Translations under genes and position numbers: made by a program
In this document: piece after piece, positions 44,633 through 54,136 of the stretch
Layout of the letters: each line of letters starts with the position of its first letter
How positions within the stretch are numbered: the stretch's first letter is position 1
Source: Chryseolinea lacunae
GTDB lineage: Bacteria; Bacteroidota; Bacteroidia; Cytophagales; Cyclobacteriaceae
Assembly (NCBI RefSeq): GCF_016735595.1
Contig: NZ_JAERRB010000016.1
Span: 62,001 to 126,000 of the forward strand
Direction: 5' to 3'
DNA: 64,000 nucleotides
Notes under the pieces: generated by a model
Databases searched by the model: none
What the model was told of the DNA's origin: nothing
What the model saw: the letters and a program-made list of their open reading frames with translations, nothing else

Positions 44633-45919
44633 CTATCGTTTTGTGATGTCGGAATACGATCTCAATGTGGCGCCGGTGTAGATCTGGCGTGGGCGACCGA
44701 TAGGTTCTTTGTTCTCACGCATTTCTTTCCACTGTGCGATCCAGCCGGGCAGACGGCCCATAGCAAACATTACGGTGAACATGTCTACCGGAATGCCAAG
44801 GGCGCGATAGATGATGCCCGAGTAGAAGTCTACGTTGGGATAGAGCTTGCGTTCTACGAAGTAGGGATCTTTCAGGGCTGCTTCTTCCAGCTTTTGCGCG
44901 ATCTCCAACACGGGGTCGTTCACGCCGAGTTTTTTCAAAACATCGTCTGCGGCCTTTTTGATGATCTTGGCGCGGGGATCGAAGTTTTTATAAACGCGGT
45001 GTCCGAAGCCCATGAGGCGGAAGCCGCTGTTTTTGTCTTTGGCTTTGTTGATCCATTTCTCGGTGTCGCCGCCGTCTTTGCGGATGTTTTCCAACATCAC
45101 AATCACTTCCTGGTTGGCGCCGCCGTGAAGGGGCCCCCACAAGGCGTTGATGCCGGCGGAGATTGACGAGTAGATGCTGGCTTTGGATGAGCCTACAATT
45201 CTCACCGTGGAGGTGGAGCAGTTTTGTTCGTGATCGGCGTGGAGAATCAGGAGCTTATCCAGTGCGTTAGCAACCACAGGGTCTACTTCGTATTCGTCAG
45301 CCGGAAGTGAGAACGTCATCTTCAGGAAGCGTGAGCAATAGTCCAGTTTGTTGTCGGGATAGTTCACCGGGTGACCAACGGCATTCTTGTAGGCCCAGGC
45401 GGCAAACGTAGGCATCTTGGCAAGTGAGCGAACGATGCTGAGGTATACGCCTTCGGCCGAACGGTTGGGGTCAAGCGATTCGGGATAGAAGGCGGTCTGT
45501 GAGCAGAACAAGGAAGCCAGCACGCCCATGGGGTGCGCGGTGGAGGGGAACCCATCCAGAATTTTCTTGATGTCCTCGTGAACGAGTGTGTGTGTTTTGA
45601 TGTCGTGGCTGAACTTGTCGTACTGCGGCTGTGTGGGGAGCTCGCCGAAGATGAGCAGGTGGGCTACTTCCAGGAAGTTTGATTTTTCAGCAAGTTCTTC
45701 AATGGAATAGCCGCGGTAGCGCAGAATCCCCTTGTCGCCGTCCAAAAAGGTGATGGCACTTTTGGTGGCGCCCGTATTTTTGTAGCCCAGGTCGAGGGTG
45801 ATAGCCCCTGTTTTGTCCAGTAATTCGCTAATATCAATAGCGACTTCGTTCTCCGTTCCCTCTACAAGGGGCAGCACATATGACTTTCCGTCAATGATCA
45901 GTTCAGCAGTTTTAGACAT
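44633..45919 (-). CDS. gltA: Citrate synthase (type II)
   Basis: Condenses acetyl-CoA and oxaloacetate, first step of the TCA cycle. At 428 residues with an N-terminal beta region (LIIDGKSYVLPLVEGTENE) it belongs to the hexameric, NADH-sensitive type found in Gram-negatives. Active-site motifs are seen: HADHEQNCSTSTVRIVGSS, GPLHGGANQ (His), LMGFGHRVYKNFDPRA (His) and NVDFYSGIIYRALG (Asp). It has its own terminator, and the SPFH gene upstream lies 84 bp away, so it may be transcribed alone. Confidence 0.96.
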   Translation of the reverse strand: MSKTAELIIDGKSYVLPLVEGTENEVAIDISELLDKTGAITLDLGYKNTGATKSAITFLDGDKGILRYRGYSIEELAEKSNFLEVAHLLIFGELPTQPQYDKFSHDIKTHTLVHEDIKKILDGFPSTAHPMGVLASLFCSQTAFYPESLDPNRSAEGVYLSIVRSLAKMPTFAAWAYKNAVGHPVNYPDNKLDYCSRFLKMTFSLPADEYEVDPVVANALDKLLILHADHEQNCSTSTVRIVGSSKASIYSSISAGINALWGPLHGGANQEVIVMLENIRKDGGDTEKWINKAKDKNSGFRLMGFGHRVYKNFDPRAKIIKKAADDVLKKLGVNDPVLEIAQKLEEAALKDPYFVERKLYPNVDFYSGIIYRALGIPVDMFTVMFAMGRLPGWIAQWKEMRENKEPIGRPRQIYTGATLRSYSDITKR

Positions 45920-46003
45920 GTTCTATGGATTTATAACACAAGTTTTAAATATACAGGGTTCGGCCATGTTTGAGAAAAGAATGCATTAAAAAATGTGTTT
46001 TTG

Positions 46004-46822
46004 TCAATTATTTCCCAGGATCAACGGCATGCCGTCGCCGCCCGAGCCAATCACGATGACCTTGGCATTCGGTGATTTCGACAATTCCAGTGTGGCTTCG
46101 ATGCCTCTCATCTTCAGCAGATTGTTTGTCAAGCTATTGTTAATGATGTTGTTGGCTCTCGACTCCCCTTCGGCGGCGATGCGTTTGCGTTCGGCTTCGC
46201 TTTTTTCTTTATCCAGGCGGAACTGATAGGCCAGTGCTTCTTGTTCCTGCTGGAGTTTATTTTCAATCGCTCCCTTGATTTGCTCCGGCAGCAATATGGA
46301 ACGGATGAGGACAGCGGGAGCATTAACAAAATTCTGGTGAAGGATTTTTTCGGTTTCCGTGCGGATAGCGGTTTCTACTTCAGCTCTTTTGGTGGAGTAG
46401 ATTTCTTCGGCTGTGTAGCGTCCCATCACCTGACGAACCGTGGACCGGACTTCGGGAATGACCAACACGTTTACGTAGTTTTTCGTGAACTTCTCTTGTA
46501 TGTAGCCCACCTTGTCGGGCATAGGATTATAGCGCACGGTGATGTCGACGTGAATGGAGAGTCCGCTCTTGTCGAGCACATCCATGTTCTCGTCGGATGA
46601 CATTTCGTTGACGCTATACACATACAAGTCGTTCCAGGGAGCTTTCATGTGAAAGCCCTGCTCAATGATATTGTCTTTGTCTAGACCCACGCCGAATTTG
46701 TAGAAGATGACGGCCCGTTCGGAGGGCCCGATGGTGTAGAAGATGCTGGAGGAGATGCTCATCACCACAAACAGTGCAATGATGCCCACGACGACGTAGA
46801 GAATAACTTTTCGATTGTTCAT
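46004..46822 (-). CDS. Prohibitin-like SPFH-domain membrane protein
   Basis: A 272-residue protein with one N-terminal membrane helix (VILYVVVGIIALFVVMSI) and a prohibitin-like SPFH domain (SERAVIFYKFGVGLDKDNII, then DITVRYNPMPDKV and PEVRSTVRQVMGRYTAEEIY), followed by a coiled coil rich in Lys/Glu (EQEALAYQFRLDKEKSEAER). It probably forms ring- or cage-like microdomains and may hold FtsH-type proteases; no protease is adjacent. It precedes gltA on the same strand. Confidence 0.9.
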   Translation of the reverse strand: MNNRKVILYVVVGIIALFVVMSISSSIFYTIGPSERAVIFYKFGVGLDKDNIIEQGFHMKAPWNDLYVYSVNEMSSDENMDVLDKSGLSIHVDITVRYNPMPDKVGYIQEKFTKNYVNVLVIPEVRSTVRQVMGRYTAEEIYSTKRAEVETAIRTETEKILHQNFVNAPAVLIRSILLPEQIKGAIENKLQQEQEALAYQFRLDKEKSEAERKRIAAEGESRANNIINNSLTNNLLKMRGIEATLELSKSPNAKVIVIGSGGDGMPLILGNN

Positions 46823-47077
46823 AAGGGGTTAAGGTTTAGTGCTTAGTGTAGGAATATGCCGTTTCTGAAATTGCTTTTCAGGACACGAGAGTTTTAACAG
46901 ATTCATCAAAACTACAAAATAAATTCCGCCCATACAGGAGATTTACCGGTGACACAATGGAATCCTGCCACGGCACAGGTGTCAACGGCTACGGTTAATT
47001 AATTATGGGCAACGGGGGTGATGTGTGGGCTAAATACTTTAAATTGACTGGTTAAGTTTTGGTTTTAATATTTAAGC

Positions 47078-49669
47078 GTGAGGCGTTTCTCAATCCTTTT
47101 GATTGGTTTGCTGTGCCTGGCCCAAGCGGTTCGCGCGCAGCCGGCTATGGACAGCCTCAAACAAGTGCTGGCCAACGCTATGAATGACAGGCAACGTACC
47201 GATGCCCTCAACAATCTCTCATCCTATATCTACGACATCGATGTGAACGAGGGGTTTCGCTATGCCTCTCAGGCCAACGACATGGCCGTTAAAGCAAACT
47301 ACGAGCGTGGCCGGAAAAGAGCCCTCACACTCATGGGCTACAAGTCCACGGTGTTTGGCGAGTTTCAGAACGCCATGAAATATTACCGGGAGGCTGAAGA
47401 TTTAAACAGCGAAGAAGATGATATGCTGGCCTATTGTTTCATCATGAAAGGCAACGCCTATCGTTCGCTATCCACTTACGACTCCGCCCTCATCTACTAT
47501 GAAAAAGCCATTCGGGTGCTGGAGAAAAGTCCGAACGAATTGTATACCGCCTTTGCCTATAAAAGCATGGCCCGCCTGTTTGTGATACAATGGAGGAACG
47601 AAGAAGCAGAAGTGTATTTCAAAAAGGCCCTGGAGTATTACGTGCGCGTTGGTGACGAGCGAGGCATGGCCGAAGTCTGGTTTGCCTTTGCCGACATCTA
47701 TCGCAACATGATCCGCTATGATCTCGCCAGGGAATACCTGGAAAAGGGGTGCGCGGTTGCCGTAAAACGGAAAAGCGAATACCTCATGCTTTCCTGCTAT
47801 AAGATCCAGGCAGAAGCATTCTATGACGAGGGCGCCTACATACAAGCGCTGGAAGTACTTTTCAAATCCATGGAGATCTTGAAGCGAAAGGAGCAACCCC
47901 CGTTGCTGGCCAGTGTCTACAATCGGCTGGGCGAAGTGTATGGAGAACTCGGACAACACGATGTGGCCCTGAAGTATTACCTCGAAGCGTTGCGCATTGT
48001 GGAGCCCAGTGGCGTGCGTTTCGAAACGGCCAAACTCTATAGCGAGATCGGATGGATCTACAAAAACCAGCTGAACTTTCCGCAGGCCTATGCCTACATG
48101 GAGAAGTCTTTGAAGCTGCGACAGGAGATCAAAGACGAGCATGGCATTTCCAATAGCTACAACGTGATGGGGGTGTTGCTCTATCAACAGAAAGAATACG
48201 ACGAGGCCCTTGTGCTGTTGCAAAAATCGCTGGCTATTCGCGAGCGCATCCATCACGAAGCCGGCGTGGCGGCCTGCATTTTTAACATCGCCCTGGTCTA
48301 CGAAGACATCGGGCAATACGACCGTGCCATGGCCTATCAGTTGCGTGCCTTGAAGATAGACGAGCAGGCTGGCAACAAACAAGGACTTAGTATTTCCTAC
48401 AACCAGATCGGTCAGCTCTACGCCAAGTCGGGACACTACAAGGAAGCGGAGGAATATTTGCAGAAAGCCAATGCGCTTGCCAAGGCCACAGGCTCGAAAG
48501 TATTGCTGATGAACAACCTGCTCTATTTTTCGTCGCTCTTCGAATCGAAGAATGACTTTAAGAAAGCCCTTGACTACCGAAAGCGCTACCAGTCCATGCA
48601 CGATTCCATCTACAGCGAAAACAATGCGTTGAAGCTGGCCGAGATGCAGGCGTTGTATCAGATGGAGCAAAAGAACCAGGAGATATCCTTTTTGAACCAG
48701 GAGAAGGAAATTCAATCCAACAAAATTGAGCTGCAACGGTCGCGCATCGAACAGCAAAATATCTTTATTTTCTCGGGACTGGTGGTTGTTATCCTCATCT
48801 CCATTTTGGCCTACAAATCCTACCAGCACGCCACGCGCATCCGCAAAGCAAATTTTGAGATGCTGGAACAAAAGGAGGAGATTCAGGCCCAGTCGGAAGA
48901 GCTGATTGAAGCCAATCAAACCATTGCTCAAATCAACAAAAACCTGGAAGTTAAAATAGAGGATCGTACGTTGGCGTTGCGTCAGGCCTATAAGGAGCTC
49001 GACACGTTCTTCTACCGGTCGTCGCATGATTTTCGTCGGCCACTCACCACGTTTATGGGACTAGCCGAAGTGGCAAAAATTACGGTGAAAGATCCCAACG
49101 CGCTCGAGCTGTTTGCCAAGGTCAGAGAAACGGCCAACAACCTCGACAAGATGCTGATCAAACTGCAGTCTATCAGCGACGTGGGCGCACAGCAACTGGT
49201 ATATAAGGAAGTGTTTGTTCGGGAAATCGTGAACAACGTGTGCGATAGCTTTGCCGACGAGCTGCGAACAAAAGGCATTGCCGTGTTGTGCGACGTGGAC
49301 CTGAAACAATCGTTCTTCTCCTATCCGGCCATGGTGAAGATTGTGATCGAGAACCTGATCGAGAACGCCATCTTCTTTAGCATGCCTCATGAACCCTTCA
49401 TCAAAGTGCGGGCACACGATGTGGACGGGCAAATTATTCTGGAAGTGGAAGACAACGGTCAGGGCATCGAGAAGCAATATGAAGGACGCATCTTCGATAT
49501 GTACTTTCGCGGCAACGAACGCTCCAAGGGCAACGGGCTTGGTCTTTACATCGTGAAGAAGGCTGTGGAGAAACTCAATGGGCAGGTCGAGCTGCAAAGC
49601 GAACCGGGCAAAGGGTCGTTGTTCAAGATCACATTCCCCATCGACCAGCAACACACAGAGATAATCTGA
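47078..49669 (+). CDS. TPR-containing membrane histidine kinase (first of a tandem pair)
   Basis: An 863-residue sensor kinase with a GTG start and signal peptide (RRFSILLIGLLCLAQAVRAQ). About eleven TPR units fill residues 40-510 in the periplasm, then a coiled coil, a membrane helix at about 562-581 (IFIFSGLVVVILISILAY), a second coiled coil and the kinase core. The phospho-acceptor is His650 in RSSHDFRRPLTTF; the N-box has Asn763 in ENLIENAI, the G1 box EDNGQGI at 791-797, and G2 ERSKGNGLGLYIVKK. No receiver domain and no response regulator gene nearby. The downstream paralogue has the same layout and near-identical kinase. Confidence 0.92.
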   Translation: MRRFSILLIGLLCLAQAVRAQPAMDSLKQVLANAMNDRQRTDALNNLSSYIYDIDVNEGFRYASQANDMAVKANYERGRKRALTLMGYKSTVFGEFQNAMKYYREAEDLNSEEDDMLAYCFIMKGNAYRSLSTYDSALIYYEKAIRVLEKSPNELYTAFAYKSMARLFVIQWRNEEAEVYFKKALEYYVRVGDERGMAEVWFAFADIYRNMIRYDLAREYLEKGCAVAVKRKSEYLMLSCYKIQAEAFYDEGAYIQALEVLFKSMEILKRKEQPPLLASVYNRLGEVYGELGQHDVALKYYLEALRIVEPSGVRFETAKLYSEIGWIYKNQLNFPQAYAYMEKSLKLRQEIKDEHGISNSYNVMGVLLYQQKEYDEALVLLQKSLAIRERIHHEAGVAACIFNIALVYEDIGQYDRAMAYQLRALKIDEQAGNKQGLSISYNQIGQLYAKSGHYKEAEEYLQKANALAKATGSKVLLMNNLLYFSSLFESKNDFKKALDYRKRYQSMHDSIYSENNALKLAEMQALYQMEQKNQEISFLNQEKEIQSNKIELQRSRIEQQNIFIFSGLVVVILISILAYKSYQHATRIRKANFEMLEQKEEIQAQSEELIEANQTIAQINKNLEVKIEDRTLALRQAYKELDTFFYRSSHDFRRPLTTFMGLAEVAKITVKDPNALELFAKVRETANNLDKMLIKLQSISDVGAQQLVYKEVFVREIVNNVCDSFADELRTKGIAVLCDVDLKQSFFSYPAMVKIVIENLIENAIFFSMPHEPFIKVRAHDVDGQIILEVEDNGQGIEKQYEGRIFDMYFRGNERSKGNGLGLYIVKKAVEKLNGQVELQSEPGKGSLFKITFPIDQQHTEII

Positions 49670-49700
49670 TCGCCGGCAAGGATTAGCGCAGAATTCTGTT

Positions 49701-49708
49701 TAGCTTTA
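49701..49708 (+). promoter_or_regulatory. Possible -7 promoter box of the second kinase gene
   Basis: TAGCTTTA differs from TAnnTTTG at one position and lies 20 bp before the ATG in the 58-bp gap between the two kinase genes. It suggests that the second gene can be expressed on its own. Confidence 0.35.
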
Positions 49709-49727
49709 AGAGGCTCAGAATCTCTTC

Positions 49728-52430
49728 ATGCGTCTATTGTTTATCAGTTTTGCTTTAGGATGGCTTGTTCCGATGTTTGCTCTTGCGCAGACGTCGCGCA
49801 TCACCGACCTCGAAAGCAAATTGTCGCGGGCAGAAAGCCCCGAACAAAAAGCCGAGATTCTACACGAGCTTGCCTCCGCCACTTGGGACTATGATTTTGA
49901 AAAAGCCTATGGCTATGCGCAAAAGGCCTGGTTGCTATCGCGTCAGAATCAATATGTGAAAGGGCAGGTGCAGGCGTTGACAGACATTGGACTGTATCAT
50001 TACTTCTCCGGAAACTATACCCAGGCCTCGGCACGCTATCACGAGGCGGTGCGCCTGTGTGGTTCACACCGCTACGGCGCCTACCCGGCCTACACACTCA
50101 CCCGCCTTGGCAACTTGTGCCGGGTGCAAGCCAAGTTCGACTCGGCCCGTTATTTTTATGATGCGTCACTGAAGCTTCTGGCCGACATGAAGAGTCCGGG
50201 CGCACTGTCGTCGGTCTACTATAACAAGGGGGCGCTTGCTCTCAGTCTTTCTGCATTCGATTCGGCGCTGGTGTTTTTCCGGCAGTCAGAGGCCATCCGA
50301 AAGCAAAGCGACACCCTCAACCTGATGGAATGTTGGCATGGCATCGGACAGGCACACCAGGGTGCAGCACGGTTTGATTCGGCCTTGTACTTCTATGACA
50401 AAGCGTTTCGCATGGCCTTGCGGCACAAGGATCGGGAGCAGCAAATGGTGTACTATACTCATAGGGGAGAGATCTATACCATCCGGGGCGACTACAAGAA
50501 TGCCATCCGTGATTTTTCGCAGGCCCTCGACATTCTCAGTCGTCACCGCTTCAAGCGTTATCATGCGCTGGTGCTGCGCCACATTGCCGAAGTATACGAC
50601 GCGCAGGGGGACTTCAGGCGTGCCAACGAACATTTTCTGACGGCACTGCGCATGCAGGAGGCGATGAACAACAAGCAAGAGATTGGAAAACTTTATGGCG
50701 ACCTGGCGTGGCTATACATCCACGAACGCAACGACTCTGTGGCTTCTCAATATGCCGCGAACACCTTGCGTGTGATGGAGGAGATTGGCGACAAGTCGGG
50801 GATATCGTTTGCCCACAATGTGCTGGGGTTCATTCACTATTCACATCGGCGCATGGACGAAGCGCTGGAACACTACCAGAAGGCGCTGGCCCTCCGCAAG
50901 GAAATCAAAGCCATGCAATTGTATTCGGGCACGATGTTTAACATTGCGCGGGTATATGAAAAGCAAGGGGCCTATGCCCGTGCCCGGGAGTATCTGGTGC
51001 AGGCGTTGGCGTTGGATGAGCGAAGCAACGACCTGCCGGGGTTGGTAATGACCTACAACGCTCTTGGCGCGCTCTCCTCCAAAACCAAACTCGCTGCCGA
51101 TGCCGAACAATATCTCAACAAGGCACAAGCCCTGGCGCGGCAAATTGGCGCGCGGAGTGAGCTCCGGAACAACTACAAGATTTTTGCCGATCACTACCGC
51201 GCCAAAGGCGACCTGACCCAGGCGCTCGTGTTTTATGATCGCTACATCGCGCTGAACGATTCGATCTTTACCCGTCAAAATGCATCGAAAATCGCAGAGA
51301 TGAACGCGCTCTATGAGCTTGAGAAAAAAGAACGCGAAATACAATCGCTCAACCAGCAAAACGAAGTGAGTCAGAATGAGATTCAGCTCCAAAAAACACA
51401 GTTGAGTTTGCAGCGATCGTATCTCACGTTCACCATTGCCGGACTGGCCCTGCTGGGATTGATGGCCTACATGTTCTTTTTGAACGCTCGCCTGAAGAAC
51501 AAAGCCAACCGGGATTTGAAGCGATTCAACACCGAAGTCCAGGAGCAGAAAGAAGAAATTCAAGCACAGTCGGAAGAGTTGACTGAAGCCAACAATTCAC
51601 TGATGCTGCTCAACAACGAGTTGGTTGAAAAAACGGAGGAGGTACAGGCGCAGGCCGAAGAGCTTCGCGAAAGCAACGAAATGATCACGGAGATCAATCG
51701 CGACCTCGATCAGATTGTGACCAAGCGCACGTTCGAGTTGCAGGAAGCCTTTAAAGAGCTTGATACATTTTTCTACCGTTCGTCGCACGATTTCCGACGG
51801 CCGCTCACCACCTTCATGGGGTTGGCCGAAGTGGCCAAGATCACACTGAAAGATCCGGTGGCGCTAGAGCTTTTTGCGAAAGTGAATGAGACCGCGTTCA
51901 GCCTCGACAAGATGTTACTGAAACTGCAGTCCATCAGCGACGTGGGCGCCCAACAACTCATTTTTCGGGAAGTGTGGATACGTGAAATTTACGAGAGCGT
52001 GTGCACCACCTTTCGCGAAGACCTGCAACGCCTCAAGATCGGTGTTCATGCCCAGGTAAATCTTCAAACGTCGTTCATTTCTTATCCGGTGATGGTGCGG
52101 ATCATTATCGAAAACCTGGTAGAGAATGCCATTCATTTTTGTACACCCGAAGACCCGTATATCTTTCTGCGCGCGCGACAGGAAGGCGACAATGCGGTGA
52201 TCGAAGTGGAGGACAACGGTCAGGGTATTGATGAGCATTATTCAGACAAAATTTTCGACATGTACTTCCGGGCGAGCGAGCGTTCAAAAGGCAATGGACT
52301 CGGACTCTACATTGTCAAAAAGGCCGTGAAGAAACTGAACGGCAGCCTGGAACTTGTTACCAAAGTGGGCAAGGGATCACGCTTCATCATCACGCTCCCC
52401 ATGAACAAATCTACCATCCATAAATTCTAA
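49728..52430 (+). CDS. TPR-containing membrane histidine kinase (second of a tandem pair)
   Basis: A 900-residue paralogue of the kinase upstream: signal peptide (FISFALGWLVPMFALAQ), about eleven TPRs, a membrane helix near 568-587 (LTFTIAGLALLGLMAYMFFL), and a longer coiled coil (EEIQAQSEELTEANNSLMLL, VEKTEEVQAQAEEL) than its twin, which accounts for much of the extra length. His687 in RSSHDFRRPLTTF is the acceptor; EDNGQGI and SKGNGLGLYIVKK bind ATP. The kinase half is far better conserved between the twins than the TPR half, so the sensors probably see different partners. The stop codon lies inside a bidirectional terminator. Confidence 0.92.
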   Translation: MRLLFISFALGWLVPMFALAQTSRITDLESKLSRAESPEQKAEILHELASATWDYDFEKAYGYAQKAWLLSRQNQYVKGQVQALTDIGLYHYFSGNYTQASARYHEAVRLCGSHRYGAYPAYTLTRLGNLCRVQAKFDSARYFYDASLKLLADMKSPGALSSVYYNKGALALSLSAFDSALVFFRQSEAIRKQSDTLNLMECWHGIGQAHQGAARFDSALYFYDKAFRMALRHKDREQQMVYYTHRGEIYTIRGDYKNAIRDFSQALDILSRHRFKRYHALVLRHIAEVYDAQGDFRRANEHFLTALRMQEAMNNKQEIGKLYGDLAWLYIHERNDSVASQYAANTLRVMEEIGDKSGISFAHNVLGFIHYSHRRMDEALEHYQKALALRKEIKAMQLYSGTMFNIARVYEKQGAYARAREYLVQALALDERSNDLPGLVMTYNALGALSSKTKLAADAEQYLNKAQALARQIGARSELRNNYKIFADHYRAKGDLTQALVFYDRYIALNDSIFTRQNASKIAEMNALYELEKKEREIQSLNQQNEVSQNEIQLQKTQLSLQRSYLTFTIAGLALLGLMAYMFFLNARLKNKANRDLKRFNTEVQEQKEEIQAQSEELTEANNSLMLLNNELVEKTEEVQAQAEELRESNEMITEINRDLDQIVTKRTFELQEAFKELDTFFYRSSHDFRRPLTTFMGLAEVAKITLKDPVALELFAKVNETAFSLDKMLLKLQSISDVGAQQLIFREVWIREIYESVCTTFREDLQRLKIGVHAQVNLQTSFISYPVMVRIIIENLVENAIHFCTPEDPYIFLRARQEGDNAVIEVEDNGQGIDEHYSDKIFDMYFRASERSKGNGLGLYIVKKAVKKLNGSLELVTKVGKGSRFIITLPMNKSTIHKF

Positions 52431-52475
52431 AAAAGGAAAGCCCTGCTGTTTTGTTCAGCAGGGCTTTCCTTTTTT
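52429..52475. terminator. Bidirectional terminator spanning two convergent stop codons
   Basis: A perfect 20-bp stem (core GGAAAGCCCTGCTG/CAGCAGGGCTTTCC, flanked by six A and six T) with a 7-nt loop. The TAA of the kinase gene and the stop of the convergent oxidoreductase gene both overlap its ends. Confidence 0.95.
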
Positions 52476-53877
52476 ACGACACCATCTTTGCTGTTTCAGG
52501 ATCCCAGTTGATAATTCTTTTTTCGGCCACACTTTTATTACATGCCAATGCCGGGCCTGCGGCACGCATGCCAAACAATGCATCTTCTTTGATGGTGGTT
52601 TTTTCGCGAATGCCACGGTAGAAATTTACGTGGTGATCGAAGTTCGCGCTGTACTTGTCGGGTGCCTTATAGGTTGTGCCCGGATTGATCATTTCGGGTT
52701 TGCTCGCGGGATATTTTGCCTTATACCACTTTTCGTATTCCTTCTGTTGGGCTTCGGTGAAGGTGCCGAACGAATCCCATCCGCCATAGCCGGGAGCTTT
52801 TGGAGTTTTGTTCAGCGTCACGGTCACTTCGCTCCAGCCCATGGTGATCACGCCATCGGTGCCGATGAGGCGCAGGCGTTCACCGTCGCGGCTGCCATCG
52901 GCAAAGTTCACGCGCATTTGCAGATTGAAGGCCGGGTGCTTGTCGGAGGCTGGGTAGTCGCAGAGGCCTGTAATGAGATCGGGCACGTCGCGGCCATCTT
53001 TCCAATAGCGGAGGCCGCCGGTGGCATACACGCGGTTCGGACCTTTTGAGCTGGTCACCGTGTGCAGCCCCGAGAAGAGGTGCACAAAAAGATCGCCGGC
53101 GATGCCGGTTCCGTAATCCTGATAATTTCTCCAGCGGAAAAAGCGCATGGGGTCAAAGGGCACTTTGGGCGCGTCACCAAGGAAGCGATCCCAGTCCACG
53201 GTGTTGGTGCTGGCATCGGTTGGAATGGAATATTGCCATGCGCCCCCGCCGCCCTGGCGGTCCATCCAGGTCTCAACCAAAACCAACTCGCCGATCACGC
53301 CCGACTCAAAAATCTCGCGTGTCTTTTCCGTGGCGATGGAGCTCACGCGCTGGCTTCCAATCTGCACCACCTTTCCGGTTTTTCGTTGTGCGGCGATCAC
53401 CTCGGCGCCTTCTTCCAGTTTGTGAACCATGGGTTTTTCGCAATACACATGCTTGCCTTTGTTCAGGGCTTCAATGGTGATGTGATCGTGCCAGTGATCG
53501 GAGGTGGCAATGATGACGGCATCAATATCTTTGCGGCCCAGGATCTCGTGGTAGTCTTTGGTTGTGAAAATATCTTTGCCATACAATTCTTTCGTGCGGT
53601 CGAGCCTTCCGGTGTAGAGGTCGCACGCGGCGACCAGCTTCACGCCAGGCACTTGCTGCGACGTTTCCCAGTTGTTGAAACCCATGATGCCCATACCAAT
53701 CACGGCCACGTTCACCTGGTCGTTGGGGGCAAATTGTTTGGTGTATGGCACGGGTCCGGGCAGCGTCACCACCTTGCCTTTCTGTGCAATGAGCATAGAA
53801 GGTACACTGGTGAGAATAGCCCCGCCGACGGCCTTTTTAATAAAATTTCTTCGCGATTTTTGTGAAGGTGCAGGCAT
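52474..53877 (-). CDS. Tat-exported Gfo/Idh/MocA-family oxidoreductase
   Basis: A 467-residue NAD(P)-dependent oxidoreductase of the periplasmic kind. The N-terminus carries a twin-arginine signal (SRRNFIKKAVGGAILTSVPS). The Rossmann fold begins VNVAVIGMGIMGFNN; the family motif DAVIIATSDHWHDHITIEAL and the active-site E-K-P (YCEKPMVHKLEEG) follow. GIAGDLFVHLFSGLHTVT is where substrate-contacting residues lie in this family. Members exported by Tat often oxidise sugars bound to envelope or dietary glycans, including GH109-like activities; the substrate is unknown. Monocistronic. Confidence 0.9.
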   Translation of the reverse strand: MPAPSQKSRRNFIKKAVGGAILTSVPSMLIAQKGKVVTLPGPVPYTKQFAPNDQVNVAVIGMGIMGFNNWETSQQVPGVKLVAACDLYTGRLDRTKELYGKDIFTTKDYHEILGRKDIDAVIIATSDHWHDHITIEALNKGKHVYCEKPMVHKLEEGAEVIAAQRKTGKVVQIGSQRVSSIATEKTREIFESGVIGELVLVETWMDRQGGGGAWQYSIPTDASTNTVDWDRFLGDAPKVPFDPMRFFRWRNYQDYGTGIAGDLFVHLFSGLHTVTSSKGPNRVYATGGLRYWKDGRDVPDLITGLCDYPASDKHPAFNLQMRVNFADGSRDGERLRLIGTDGVITMGWSEVTVTLNKTPKAPGYGGWDSFGTFTEAQQKEYEKWYKAKYPASKPEMINPGTTYKAPDKYSANFDHHVNFYRGIREKTTIKEDALFGMRAAGPALACNKSVAEKRIINWDPETAKMVS

Positions 53878-54136
53878 ACATTTTCAGTTGTAGGGGTATG
53901 GTGGGGAAGTTACACTTTTTGATAAAAAAAGAAACTCCCTTTGCTGTGAGCGGCGACACTCCGTGTTTTTCGCAAGCAAGAACGGAGCTCTCTGAATTGA
54001 AATTAGAAACGGTATACCCTATCTTGCCCCGCACACAAACACACGTAGCTGATAGAATGGTGAGACTGCGCAGCGAAGACCACTACGAAGCCGCGCAGGC
54101 ATAGCAGAGAAAAAGAAACCCGTAATAAAAGAGACC

